A stretch of DNA of 15,626 nt from the NCBI GenBank assembly GCA_905214265.1, contig CAJMLQ010000067.1, positions 1 to 15,626 on the forward strand. The letters are read 5' to 3'. Below the pieces are notes generated by a model. The model saw only the letters and a list, made by a program, of their open reading frames with translations, had not been told where the DNA came from and did not search any database. Numbering within the stretch: position 1 is the first letter of the stretch; each line of letters starts with the position of its first letter. A program made the position numbers and the translations under genes. Shown piece after piece: positions 1-6,569 of this stretch. Origin of the DNA: an uncultured bacterium (lineage in GTDB: Bacteria > Bacillota > Clostridia > Oscillospirales > Ruminococcaceae).

Positions 1-1338
1 GACCTGTTCCCGGGAGTTCCCTTTGTGGGTTACGCCGTAAAGAATCAGAAGGACCTGCCCAAGGCAGTTGACGACCTGAAGGCATCCTACTCAAACGGCA
101 AAGTCACCCTTACCTTTACTGCTCCGACAACAGATCCGGGACGTATGGCAGCAACACATTTCTATGCGTATGACGACCAGCATGACGGCTATATTGGGGC
201 TTGCAGCTATTCTTCGACTGATCCGAACCGCTCGATCACCATTGATGTAAGCGGATATACAACCCAGAGCGCCACGTTTACGGTCATCCCGTATAACGAA
301 AATACCAATATGAGAGGTATGCCCTCCAACGAAGTGTTGTGCCTGTTTGTCATGAGCGATCAGGAGGTCAATGAGGCGATACAGGACCTGCAGGATAAGA
401 TTGACGATCTTAACGAAGCACTTGAGAAAGGGGACTCCGACCTCGCCGATAAAATTGCAGCCCTTGAAGAGGCTTATAAGGCAGCTGACGATCTGCTGAA
501 ATCCAAGGATGAGGCTCTGGAAGATGCGCAGAAAGCTGCACAGGAAGCTCTTGAGAACGCGATGAAAGAAGCGGATGACGCGCTGCAGAAAGCGATTGAC
601 AAGGTCAATCAGGATCTGACCGATAAGATCGGCGAGGTCAATGATAATCTGTCCGGTGCCATTGGCGACCTGACGGATGCCTATACCAGTGCGGATATCC
701 TCTTGCAAGCGGATATCGACTCCCTGTTCGGAGATCTTGTCGTCCTGGAGCGGACTATGCGCAAAGCAGACAGTGCGCTGGAGGGAGCCATTAACAAGGT
801 GAACGCGGATCTGTCCGCTGCCATTGAAAACCTGCGTCAAGCCACCGATACAGCGCTGGAGCAAGCTATCATCGACCTGACGGACGCCTATATCAGCGCG
901 GATAATCTCTTGAAAACGGATATCGACGCCCTGTCCGGAGATCTTGCTACCCTGGAGCAGACTATGAACGAAGCAGACGACGTGCTGCTGGCAACCATCG
1001 AACAGGTGCAGGCCAATTTGGATGCGGCCTACAAGTTGGCAGACGAGATGCTCAAGAGAGATATTGACGCTTTACTTGCCAAGTTGGAAGCCGACTATAA
1101 GGAGGATATCGGCGCTCTGCGTGCCGAGCTAGAAACTTCGAAAGCGCAGATTGCGGAGCAGGACGAGATCAACAGCACCGCCATTCAGACGCTGAAAAGT
1201 GTCGACAGCGCCCAGCAGGAAGAGGCAGATACCTCCAGGGTGATTACAATTGTCGGGCTGTGCATCGGAAGCGTTTCCTTGCTCGGAAATGCAGCGCTGC
1301 TGGTTTTGCTGCTCAAGAAAAAAATCCTGACAAAATAA
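1..1338 (+). CDS. Surface coiled-coil protein with FN3-like domain and C-terminal membrane anchor (5' partial)
   Basis: The reading frame is open from base 1, and the first possible start (GTG at 25) has no ribosome binding site, so the true N-terminus probably lies left of the window. Counting from that GTG, residues about 10-108 look like a fibronectin type III-like beta sandwich (alternating strands, a proline-rich loop, then FTVIPYNENTN near the end). Residues about 110-400 are a long acidic, Ala/Leu/Asp-rich coiled coil containing a 69-residue tandem repeat. Residues about 406-430 form one hydrophobic helix followed by KKK, as expected for a membrane stop with a cytoplasmic tail. No LPXTG sorting motif is seen. 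The likely role is a stalk-like protein displaying an outer domain away from the membrane; its ligand is unknown. A strong hairpin lies about 140 bp downstream. The architecture is clear, the function is not. Confidence 0.8.
   Translation, partial: DLFPGVPFVGYAVKNQKDLPKAVDDLKASYSNGKVTLTFTAPTTDPGRMAATHFYAYDDQHDGYIGACSYSSTDPNRSITIDVSGYTTQSATFTVIPYNENTNMRGMPSNEVLCLFVMSDQEVNEAIQDLQDKIDDLNEALEKGDSDLADKIAALEEAYKAADDLLKSKDEALEDAQKAAQEALENAMKEADDALQKAIDKVNQDLTDKIGEVNDNLSGAIGDLTDAYTSADILLQADIDSLFGDLVVLERTMRKADSALEGAINKVNADLSAAIENLRQATDTALEQAIIDLTDAYISADNLLKTDIDALSGDLATLEQTMNEADDVLLATIEQVQANLDAAYKLADEMLKRDIDALLAKLEADYKEDIGALRAELETSKAQIAEQDEINSTAIQTLKSVDSAQQEEADTSRVITIVGLCIGSVSLLGNAALLVLLLKKKILTK
661..1074 (+). 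repeat. Tandem 207-bp repeat inside the coiled-coil gene
   Basis: Two adjacent 69-residue units begin with IGDLTDAYTSAD (661) and IIDLTDAYISAD (868). They match through GDL..LE.TM..AD and on to the ATIE/AIN..VNA region, and many codons are also the same, so this is an internal duplication in the coil. It continues in a more degenerate form up to about 1110. Confidence 0.75.
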
Positions 1339-1473
1339 TAAGCCTTAACAACCAATTCTGTTAGCAAAGCAAACCTATATGGATACGGCTTTCTGCAAAC
1401 CACATGAGAATGCAGACCGGATTTGATAGAATGCTGATGGAATAGACTGTGAAATGCTTCATTAAACAAAATG

Positions 1474-1510
1474 AACACCCTGCAAGCCCATCAAAATCTT
1501 GCAGGGTGTT
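1474..1510 (+). terminator. Strong hairpin, possible bidirectional terminator
   Basis: A perfect 13-bp stem (AACACCCTGCAAG at 1474-1486 and its complement at 1498-1510) encloses an 11-base loop. It is followed by a short pyrimidine tract (TCTCTGTC) on the plus side. On the minus strand the 3' side reads CATTTTGTTT, which is also T-rich. It most likely ends the coiled-coil transcript, although it lies about 135 bp past the stop codon. Confidence 0.6.
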
Positions 1511-1684
1511 TCTCTGTCAAAAATGTATGTAATCCCGCAGATGCAGGTTTGTCAATGATGTGTTACACATTAGAGAAAGAAAAAAGGATTGCTTTGGGTG
1601 ACATCCAGTTGAGAGGATGCATGGGGAAATTGTTGTATTGTCTCTGCCGGACAGCAAGCTACTTGGCAAAGTCCTCAAAGGAAT

Positions 1685-1791
1685 AAATTGCGCTGCAATT
1701 TTCTCTGTATCATAGCGGTGGTACCTTCCGGCAAGCTGTGATACAGGCTCCCCGCAGGGGCGAAATACCCTGAGTACAAATCGATGATTTG
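1685..1791. other. Cluster of four short inverted repeats in a gene-free stretch
   Basis: Between 1340 and 2090 I find no convincing gene; the open frames there lack ribosome binding sites and overlap hairpins. Within it, four inverted repeats follow each other: 1685-1691/1695-1701 (perfect 7 bp, loop GCT); 1706-1716/1735-1745 (11 bp, one mismatch); 1750-1753/1757-1760 (4 bp); 1777-1782/1786-1791 (perfect 6 bp, loop GAT). The density suggests a structured RNA or a mobile-element remnant. Neither strand is clearly favoured. Confidence 0.4.
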
Positions 1792-1887
1792 CAGGTCCGT
1801 TCGGTTCCATATTATCACATAACGGGATAAAATACAAGAACAGCCACAGCAGAGCAAACTACCGTGACTATTACTGTCTTATGGACA

Positions 1888-1913
1888 CCGCCCTTTATCG
1901 GCGGGGGCTTTCT
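1888..1913 (+). terminator. Weak terminator-like hairpin
   Basis: A 5-bp GC stem (CCGCC 1888-1892 with GGCGG 1900-1904) encloses loop CTTTATC and is followed by GGGCTTTCTTT. It precedes a second terminator-like hairpin, so the pair could end a short plus-strand transcript from the hairpin cluster. Confidence 0.35.
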
Positions 1914-1919
1914 TTGCTT

Positions 1920-1959
1920 AGCCGGTGTTGGCAGAGGATTCATTCCGTCGGCTTTTTTT
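1920..1959 (+). terminator. Terminator-like hairpin with T7 tail
   Basis: AGCCG at 1920-1924 pairs with CGGCT at 1949-1953 around a long loop, immediately followed by a run of seven Ts. The stem is short and the loop long, but the U-tract is good. It faces plus, upstream of the cysteine-rich gene at 2100, so it probably isolates that gene from upstream transcription. Confidence 0.45.
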
Positions 1960-2099
1960 GTCCAAAAGACGGGGGAACGCAGACATTTGTTGGAGCTGTA
2001 TCCGGCCGCTGAAGGCGGGCATAGCATGAGAATACCGCCGGAGGAACCGGCTACATATTGAGCGGCCGCTTGATATGAATCTTATGAAAAGGTGATTTT

Positions 2100-2567
2100 A
2101 TGGAACAGATCAATCTTGGCAGCGTCTCCTTTGGTAGGAATGAGGCAGAGGAGAGAACTGGCGCCTGTCCTGCCGCCACTCAGAAGGATTATTATTATGA
2201 GAGATTCGAGGACTACAAATCGTGTGCCATCAACAACGTCCAGACCGAGCAGCAGGGTCGGATCCTGGACCTCAGCCTGACGCTCCGCAGCGTGCAGCCT
2301 CGGAAAAGGGTCGCTGTAGGCATCGTGTTGACCGAAGTAGACAATTGCGGAAACGAATACCCTCGCGGGACAAAAATTTTTACCGTTCCGGCGCATTATG
2401 ACGCCTGCTGCAAGGACGTGGCAGTTGCCGCCACCCGTTTTATCCTGCCTGAGGACATCAGTGTTGGTACAGAGACCTGCACCTGCTCCGACCGCCGGCA
2501 CTTTATTGCCCGCGTGACCGCCCATTATATCGATATGAATCAGGGTAGCTGCACCTGTACCCATTAG
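2100..2567 (+). CDS. Cysteine-rich small beta-type protein of unknown function (155 aa)
   Basis: ATG at 2100 is preceded by AAAAGGTGA (2087-2095) at good spacing. The product has nine cysteines (23, 42, 83, 103, 104, 127, 129, 151, 153), including a CC pair and CxC motifs, the last one near the C-terminus (SCTCTH). There is no signal peptide and no membrane segment. Alternating polar and hydrophobic stretches (RILDLSLTLRSV, VAVGIVLTEVD, HFIARVTAHYID) suggest a beta-sandwich. I do not recognise a named family, although it resembles uncharacterised small proteins of gut Clostridia as I recall them. The cysteine pattern would suit metal binding or disulfide cross-linked assembly; that is inference. 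Its stop codon overlaps the ribosome binding site of the next gene, so the two are probably co-translated. Confidence 0.75.
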   Translation: MEQINLGSVSFGRNEAEERTGACPAATQKDYYYERFEDYKSCAINNVQTEQQGRILDLSLTLRSVQPRKRVAVGIVLTEVDNCGNEYPRGTKIFTVPAHYDACCKDVAVAATRFILPEDISVGTETCTCSDRRHFIARVTAHYIDMNQGSCTCTH

Positions 2568-2576
2568 GAGACCGTC

Positions 2577-2983
2577 ATGTGTAACAAAAGTGGTATCATG
2601 CTTTATCCGTCAGCGTCAGCAGCCTGTCCGGAATCATTTTGACGATTCTGGCCTTTTTAAACCTGCTGACCGTTTTTACACTTGGCCCGATCCTTGGGAT
2701 CGCCTTTGGCGCTTTCGGCTTGGTATTTCTGACCATCGGCGTTGTCAGTCTCCTTCGTCAGGACCAGCATGTGAACCGATGCATTTGTGAAAAAGGGAAG
2801 CACCTTTTGACTTCCGCACTGCTTTTGATGGCAGTTTCCGGTTTTGCCATTCTTTTCGCGCTGACGAGCCTGCTGATCGCTTTGATTCTGATTTTTGTGA
2901 TTGCTGTCTTGTTTGTGTATACGCTGTTCAGCCTCTACTGCTATCTCGCTTGTCTGATCGACGCGGGCTGCCGTTCCTGCTGA
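2577..2983 (+). CDS. Small four-helix membrane protein with apparent frameshift near the start
   Basis: ATG at 2577 has an excellent ribosome binding site (AGGAG 2566-2570, overlapping the stop of the preceding gene), but its frame (MCNKSGIM...) stops at 2640-2642. The hydrophobic body is open from 2585 to 2983 in another frame. A -1 shift at the A-run 2586-2589 gives a smooth product of about 135 residues (MCNKKWYHALSVSS, then a helix). Four membrane helices follow: SGIILTILAFLNLL; the segment around GIAFGAFGLVFLTIGVV; LLTSALLLMAVSGFAILFAL; and the IALILIFVIAVLFVYTLF stretch. A short loop with CIC and GKH separates helices 2 and 3. Without a shift, translation could only start at weak codons such as TTG 2639, inside helix 1. 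Function unknown. It could be a sequencing error, a real mutation or recoding. Confidence 0.6.
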
Positions 2984-3006
2984 AACAACCCTTGCCGGTC
3001 TGCAGA

Positions 3007-3041
3007 AGGGTGCGGGGAATCCCCCTGCACCCTCCGTTTTT
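3007..3041 (+). terminator. Rho-independent terminator of the cysteine-rich/membrane gene pair
   Basis: AGGGTGC (3007-3013) pairs with GCACCCT (3027-3033) and GGGG pairs with CCCC around loop AAT, with a two-base bulge. CCG and a run of five Ts follow. It lies 24 bp after the membrane protein stop, facing plus. It also sits at the end of the convergent gene at 3068, but no T-run is present in that direction. Confidence 0.85.
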
Positions 3042-3067
3042 GAGAGCACCTGCATAAAAAGCGCAAT

Positions 3068-3439
3068 TCAGCAAGTTTCCGGCGTCAAGCGGAGTGTAAT
3101 GGAGTGGCCGCTAAGCGGGACCGTACCGATATAGCGGGTTACATAGCCGGGACGGGTCAGTTCCAGGGTAATGGTTTCCAGCTCCCCGGGGAGAGAGAAG
3201 CAAAAACTGCCGTCACAGCCGGTAACCGTGTCCAAACAGCAGGAGCCGTAGCGAAGCGTTACCCGCACTCCTTCCAGAGCGGCCAGCGTCCGTCTGTCGT
3301 ATATGCATCCGCAAAACCTCTGCGGAGGAGCAGACGGACAGTCTTGAGGCGATAGGTCCAGAGAGACGCAGATATACTCTTCCTCTGACAGAATATCAAG
3401 GACTCCGCAGCCTGCGGGATCAAAAGGAAGCTGTTCCAT
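3068..3439 (-). CDS. Cysteine-rich protein with carboxypeptidase-regulatory-like domain (123 aa)
   Basis: I chose the ATG at 3439 (MEQLPFDPAGC) because AGGAGG lies seven bases upstream; the frame stays open further upstream but without a better start. Residues about 42-121 fit a carboxypeptidase regulatory-like (transthyretin-type) beta sandwich: GCIYDRRTLAALEGVRVTL, then TGCDGSFCFSLP, then LELTRPGYVTRYIGTVPL. Ten cysteines (11, 24, 34, 43, 45, 67, 68, 75, 80, 123) are unusual for this fold. There is no signal peptide. The gene faces the other cysteine-rich gene (2100), and both share the CC plus CxC style, so they may belong to one structure, possibly spore- or envelope-related; that is inference. 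As a stand-alone domain it has no obvious enzymatic role. Confidence 0.75.
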   Translation of the reverse strand: MEQLPFDPAGCGVLDILSEEEYICVSLDLSPQDCPSAPPQRFCGCIYDRRTLAALEGVRVTLRYGSCCLDTVTGCDGSFCFSLPGELETITLELTRPGYVTRYIGTVPLSGHSITLRLTPETC

Positions 3440-3505
3440 AACCATTCCTCCTGTTTGCGGTGTTTTTTGTATCATTCTATGCCCGCAGGGAATGGATGGT
3501 GCAGG

Positions 3506-3537
3506 AAAAACTAGCCGTGGCGTTCCGCTGTCACGGC
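3506..3537 (-). terminator. Terminator of the TPR lipoprotein operon
   Basis: Read on the minus strand, GCCGTG (3537-3532) pairs with CACGGC (3519-3514), followed by TAG and five Ts (3510-3506). It begins about 35 bp after the stop of the last lipoprotein gene. Confidence 0.7.
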
Positions 3538-3571
3538 GCAGAGCACAGCGGCAGCGAATTCATCCGCCGCG

Positions 3572-4645
3572 TTAGTCGTTTTGTGTGGACCGGATGAGAT
3601 TTCCGTCCCCGTCGTAGATCTCTCTACCGGTGCACTGGCCGGCTTCATCGTAAAAGTAGACCTCCCGATCCGTCAGGCTGCCCAGGGAGTCGTAATAGAG
3701 TCGTTCCGTACACTGGCCGCTGCTATTATAGATTTGCTCCGTAGATCCCATGGGATTCCCTTCCGAATCGTACCAATCCATGCGGGTCCAGTCGTCTGTA
3801 TCGTCATAGACGTAGAGATAATAAGCCGTAAGCTCTCCGTTGATGTTATATGCTTCTGTTCGGGTATTCCGGCCCTCCTCATCCATCTGAAAGATCTCAT
3901 AGCTATCCAGTTCTCCGGTTGGGTCATAGTACAGGGATTTGATGGAGCCATCGCTTTCATAGACATGCTCCAGACGCATGACCTGGCCGGTGTAGGTGTA
4001 GTAAGTGTAGGACACCAGACAGCGCCCCTCGCCATCGTAGGCCTGGTCCACGTGTCCGGTCTGGCCTCCGGCCGCATCATAGGAGGTGACGGAGGCCATC
4101 TGGCCACTGGCGTTATAAGTATACTGATGGTACCAGGCCAGCATACCGTTTTCATCATAGCCATTCATCCGCCGAAGATTGCCGGAGGAGTCGGTAATGC
4201 TTCCGCTTTCCATTTCCGCGATTTTATCGGCCACAGCCTGACTATTTTCAGACTTTTCCAGGGCTTTCTGCAGAATCTCCAAGGCCTTGTCGTACTCTCC
4301 CATCCGGATATAGACGTCGGCCAGACCCAGCCAGGCGTCCGGGTTTGCTTCATCGAAGGACAGCACCGCCTCATAGTCTGCCAAAGCTGCCTCCAAATTC
4401 TCTGTGGTCTCGCCGCTGGCAACGTATGCGCCGCCTCGTGCGATGTAGGCCTCCGCCTGCTTGGGGTCGATCTCAATGGCCTTGGTGAAGGCCAGGATCG
4501 CCTGCTCGTAGTCCAGTTCCTCCAGATACTTCATACCCAGATCCAGCTGTTCCTGCCATTTGGCGTGGACGTCCTGTCCGCAGGAGACCAGCAGCAGAAC
4601 ACAGCAGAGAAGAGCAGAGACCGTTCGGAATATCAAACTTTTCAT
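3572..4645 (-). CDS. TPR lipoprotein with RHS/YD-like C-terminal repeats (copy A, 357 aa)
   Basis: Start is ATG at 4645 (MKSLIFRTVS), which places a proper signal peptide at the N-terminus; an in-frame TTG six codons earlier is less likely. The signal peptide ends in lipobox LVSC (Cys22), so the mature protein should be lipid-anchored outside the membrane. TPR units follow at about 31-63, 64-98 and 103-136 (for example LDYEQAILAFTKAIEIDP). From about residue 155 to the end there are some nine degenerate units of about 20 residues of the type YDxxGxLxxxxxYxY, similar to RHS/YD or YwqK-type repeats. This suggests an extracellular binding protein. It is last of three paralogous genes in one orientation, 46 bp after copy B. 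Ligand unknown. Confidence 0.85.
   Translation of the reverse strand: MKSLIFRTVSALLCCVLLLVSCGQDVHAKWQEQLDLGMKYLEELDYEQAILAFTKAIEIDPKQAEAYIARGGAYVASGETTENLEAALADYEAVLSFDEANPDAWLGLADVYIRMGEYDKALEILQKALEKSENSQAVADKIAEMESGSITDSSGNLRRMNGYDENGMLAWYHQYTYNASGQMASVTSYDAAGGQTGHVDQAYDGEGRCLVSYTYYTYTGQVMRLEHVYESDGSIKSLYYDPTGELDSYEIFQMDEEGRNTRTEAYNINGELTAYYLYVYDDTDDWTRMDWYDSEGNPMGSTEQIYNSSGQCTERLYYDSLGSLTDREVYFYDEAGQCTGREIYDGDGNLIRSTQND
4464..4559 (-). repeat. 96-bp conserved TPR1 block, copy A
   Basis: This block encodes the segment from W30 through the first TPR. It is identical at all 96 positions to 5476-5571 and differs at three positions from 6292-6387. Outside the block the genes diverge quickly. 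Confidence 0.9.
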
Positions 4646-4691
4646 AAGAATCATCCATTTCAAACGAGATTTTTAATATAAGACGCATCTT

Positions 4692-5651
4692 TTATCGTGC
4701 GACGAATTCCTCAGCGGAGATCACGGCGCCGTCCACGCCGACATCTACATAACGAGCGGATATTCCGTCCCCGCTGTGCTCGAGCAGATGGACCACATCG
4801 CCTCCCCAGTCCCAGAACTGAACCCATACGGAATTGCTTTCGTCTGCCATCTGGTAGGTGATGGAGTATTCTGCTGTACCCATCCCATCGGTGAATATGG
4901 TATACGCCTCTTCGATCAGGACCTCCGCGCCCTGATACTGGTAGGTGATGATATCGAAACCGGCCACACCTGTGCCCTCGTCTCCATTGAAGAAGGTAGT
5001 GGTTTTATTGTAGAGAGTTCGGTCGGGATTGTCCTCGCTCCAGATCCTTTCATTCCAGATCTCTCCCTCCGGGCTACAGTAACACTCCCGGATCAGGTTG
5101 CCGAAGGCATTGTATTCTCTGACCAGGTAGGAGCCGTCCTCTTGATCATACCGCTCAGTTTTGGGATATCCTTCCAGCGACTCCCGTTCAGGCGTTTCTG
5201 GCTCGGTTTCCGGCTCCGGATCAGACTCCAGCTCCTCCAGCCGTTTCTCCAACTCCGGCGCGCCGGTCAGATCATAGCCCTTCCGGATGATCTCCAGCGC
5301 CTTTTCGAAATCTCCTAGATCTTCATAAACCGCCGCCAGTTCCAGGAAGACATCCACCGTGTCCTCGTCCAGTTCGATGGCTTTTTCGTAGTCGTCCCGG
5401 GCCCGGAGGAGGTCTTCCTCATTGCCCCGCTGTACGTACGCCTGTGCACGCCCGATATAGGCCGCCGCCTGCTTCGGGTCGATCTCAATGGCCTTGGTGA
5501 AGGCCAGGATCGCCTGCTCGTAGTCCAGTTCCTCCAGATACTTCATACCCAGATCCAGCTGTTCCTGCCATCGCGCCTGCGCCGTTTTGCCGCAGGCGCA
5601 TACACCCAGCACCAGCGCCAGTACCAGCAGAACTGAAAAAAACCGTTTCAT
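4692..5651 (-). CDS. TPR lipoprotein (copy B, 319 aa)
   Basis: ATG at 5651 is preceded by AAGGAGG (5665-5659). The signal peptide MKRFFSVLLVLALVLGVCAC ends in lipobox VCAC (Cys20; a Cys at -2 is slightly unusual). TPR units run from about residue 28 to 130 (RWQEQLDLGMKYLEELDYEQ, then ARDDYEKAIELDEDTVDVFL, then VYEDLGDFEKALEIIRKG). An acidic Pro/Glu linker follows at about 143-157 (DPEPETEPETPE). The C-terminal half is beta-rich (YDQEDGSYLVREYNAFGNLI and onwards) and has a short YD-like start but otherwise differs from copies A and C. It is the middle gene of the lipoprotein set, 18 bp after copy C, so co-transcription is likely. Probable role: extracytoplasmic binding or scaffolding; ligand unknown. 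Confidence 0.85.
   Translation of the reverse strand: MKRFFSVLLVLALVLGVCACGKTAQARWQEQLDLGMKYLEELDYEQAILAFTKAIEIDPKQAAAYIGRAQAYVQRGNEEDLLRARDDYEKAIELDEDTVDVFLELAAVYEDLGDFEKALEIIRKGYDLTGAPELEKRLEELESDPEPETEPETPERESLEGYPKTERYDQEDGSYLVREYNAFGNLIRECYCSPEGEIWNERIWSEDNPDRTLYNKTTTFFNGDEGTGVAGFDIITYQYQGAEVLIEEAYTIFTDGMGTAEYSITYQMADESNSVWVQFWDWGGDVVHLLEHSGDGISARYVDVGVDGAVISAEEFVAR
5476..5571 (-). repeat. 96-bp conserved TPR1 block, copy B
   Basis: Identical over its full length to the copy A block at 4464-4559, including synonymous positions. The A/B similarity extends roughly 15 bp further on the low-coordinate side. Confidence 0.9.
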
Positions 5652-5669
5652 CCTGTTTCCTCCTTATGT

Positions 5670-6470
5670 TTAGGGCTGCGGCAGGATCGTCTCCCATTCG
5701 CAGGTGGCGGTGCCGATCACCGAGCCGTCTTCGCTGTAGGTGACGATATAAGTGCTGTAGCCCGCCTCATCAAAGGTATATTCCGCATAGGCAAATCTGG
5801 GCGCCACACTGGGATCCGGGTTGTCGTTCCAGTTTTCCCGAATTCCGTCTTCGCCGACCACTGCCAGCCGGTCACTTACATATTCCCGCGTACCGGGGGA
5901 TGTGCAGATATGGTCAACACTGGAATAAACTTGGTAGGTTCCCGGTGTCATCCTCGAAACCGCCTTCGTTGTTCCATCCGCCCGGGTCCAGGTGCAGTTT
6001 CCCGACCCGTCATACTCCCACGTTTCTGTTCTCCCGTCTGTCTCTGTCCGAATCAGGTAGCCGTCCTCGTTATAGAAGTAGCGGATGCTGAGGCAGAGCG
6101 TGCCGTCCGCATCATAGGCTTTCTGGCCGGTCAGAACGGTCAGTGGGCCGATCTGCAGCTTTTCCAGGTAGTCGGACAGGCCGGCGTCGCCGGTGGCTTC
6201 CACGCCCCTGGTCAGAATCGCGATGGCGCTCTCGCTGTCGCCGGAAGCCACATAGGCTTCGGCCGCTTTCAGATAGGCGTCGGGCTTCTTCGGGTCGATC
6301 TCAATGGCCCTGGTGAAGGCCAGGATCGCCTGCTCGTAGTCCAGTTCCTCCAGATACTTCATACCTAGATCCAGCTGTTCCTGCCACCTTGCCTGAACGC
6401 TTTTTCCGCAGGAAAACAGCGTTATCACCGCCAGCAGCACAGAAACGGCCTGTGTTAACACGCGCTTCAT
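5670..6470 (-). CDS. TPR lipoprotein (copy C, 266 aa)
   Basis: Start chosen at ATG 6470 (MKRVLTQAVS), with AAGGAAG about eight bases upstream; the longer open frame would place 30 non-signal residues before the signal peptide and run through a hairpin. Lipobox LFSC gives a lipidated Cys21. Two TPR units cover about residues 30-100 (ARWQEQLDLGMKYLEELDYE, then PDAYLKAAEAYVASGDSESA). The C-terminal part holds YD-like strands (YDADGTLCLSIRYFYNEDGY, WEYDGSGNCTW) and a final beta region (YAEYTFDEAGYSTYIVTYSE). It is the first gene of the lipoprotein set. A strong hairpin lies only 33 bp upstream, so its transcription depends either on read-through from the ABC operon or on a promoter inside or before that hairpin. 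Confidence 0.85.
   Translation of the reverse strand: MKRVLTQAVSVLLAVITLFSCGKSVQARWQEQLDLGMKYLEELDYEQAILAFTRAIEIDPKKPDAYLKAAEAYVASGDSESAIAILTRGVEATGDAGLSDYLEKLQIGPLTVLTGQKAYDADGTLCLSIRYFYNEDGYLIRTETDGRTETWEYDGSGNCTWTRADGTTKAVSRMTPGTYQVYSSVDHICTSPGTREYVSDRLAVVGEDGIRENWNDNPDPSVAPRFAYAEYTFDEAGYSTYIVTYSEDGSVIGTATCEWETILPQP
6292..6387 (-). repeat. 96-bp conserved TPR1 block, copy C
   Basis: Matches the copy A and B blocks at 93 of 96 positions. It covers the same protein segment (QEQLDLGMKYLEELDYEQAI and onwards), with one conservative change, K to R. Confidence 0.9.
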
Positions 6471-6502
6471 TCTATCGCTTCCTTTTTTATTTTTGTGCAG
6501 AA

Positions 6503-6532
6503 AAGCAGCCGGGAAACCCTTTCCGGCTGCTT
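6503..6532 (-). terminator. Hairpin between ABC operon and lipoprotein genes
   Basis: A perfect 10-bp stem (AAGCAGCCGG 6503-6512 with CCGGCTGCTT 6523-6532), extendable by three A-T pairs across a bulged G. On the minus strand it is followed by TTCTGC, a poor U-tract that could allow read-through. Confidence 0.65.
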
Positions 6533-6551
6533 CTCCCATGAAAAGGTATAC

Positions 6552-6565
6552 CCGGCTCAAGCCGG
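6552..6565 (-). terminator. Short hairpin just after the ABC operon stop codon
   Basis: CCGGC (6552-6556) and GCCGG (6561-6565) with a 4-base loop, four bases past the ATPase stop codon. There is no T-run immediately after it (GTATACCTTTT follows), so it may instead protect the mRNA 3' end. Confidence 0.35.
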
Positions 6566-6569
6566 AACG

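Noticed and set aside
1471..1686. 71-codon plus-strand ORF
   Set aside because: It begins on the ATG just before the 1474-1510 hairpin, lacks a ribosome binding site, and its composition is not protein-like.
3581..4681. Long plus-strand frame (366 codons) opposite lipoprotein copy A
   Set aside because: It is the antisense shadow of a clear lipoprotein/TPR gene; no start signal, and the sequence reads as complement of YD-like repeats.
4464..6387. CRISPR-like reading of the three 96-bp repeats
   Set aside because: The repeats are about 0.8-1 kb apart, lie in frame within coding sequence and encode a TPR, so they are paralogous gene segments.
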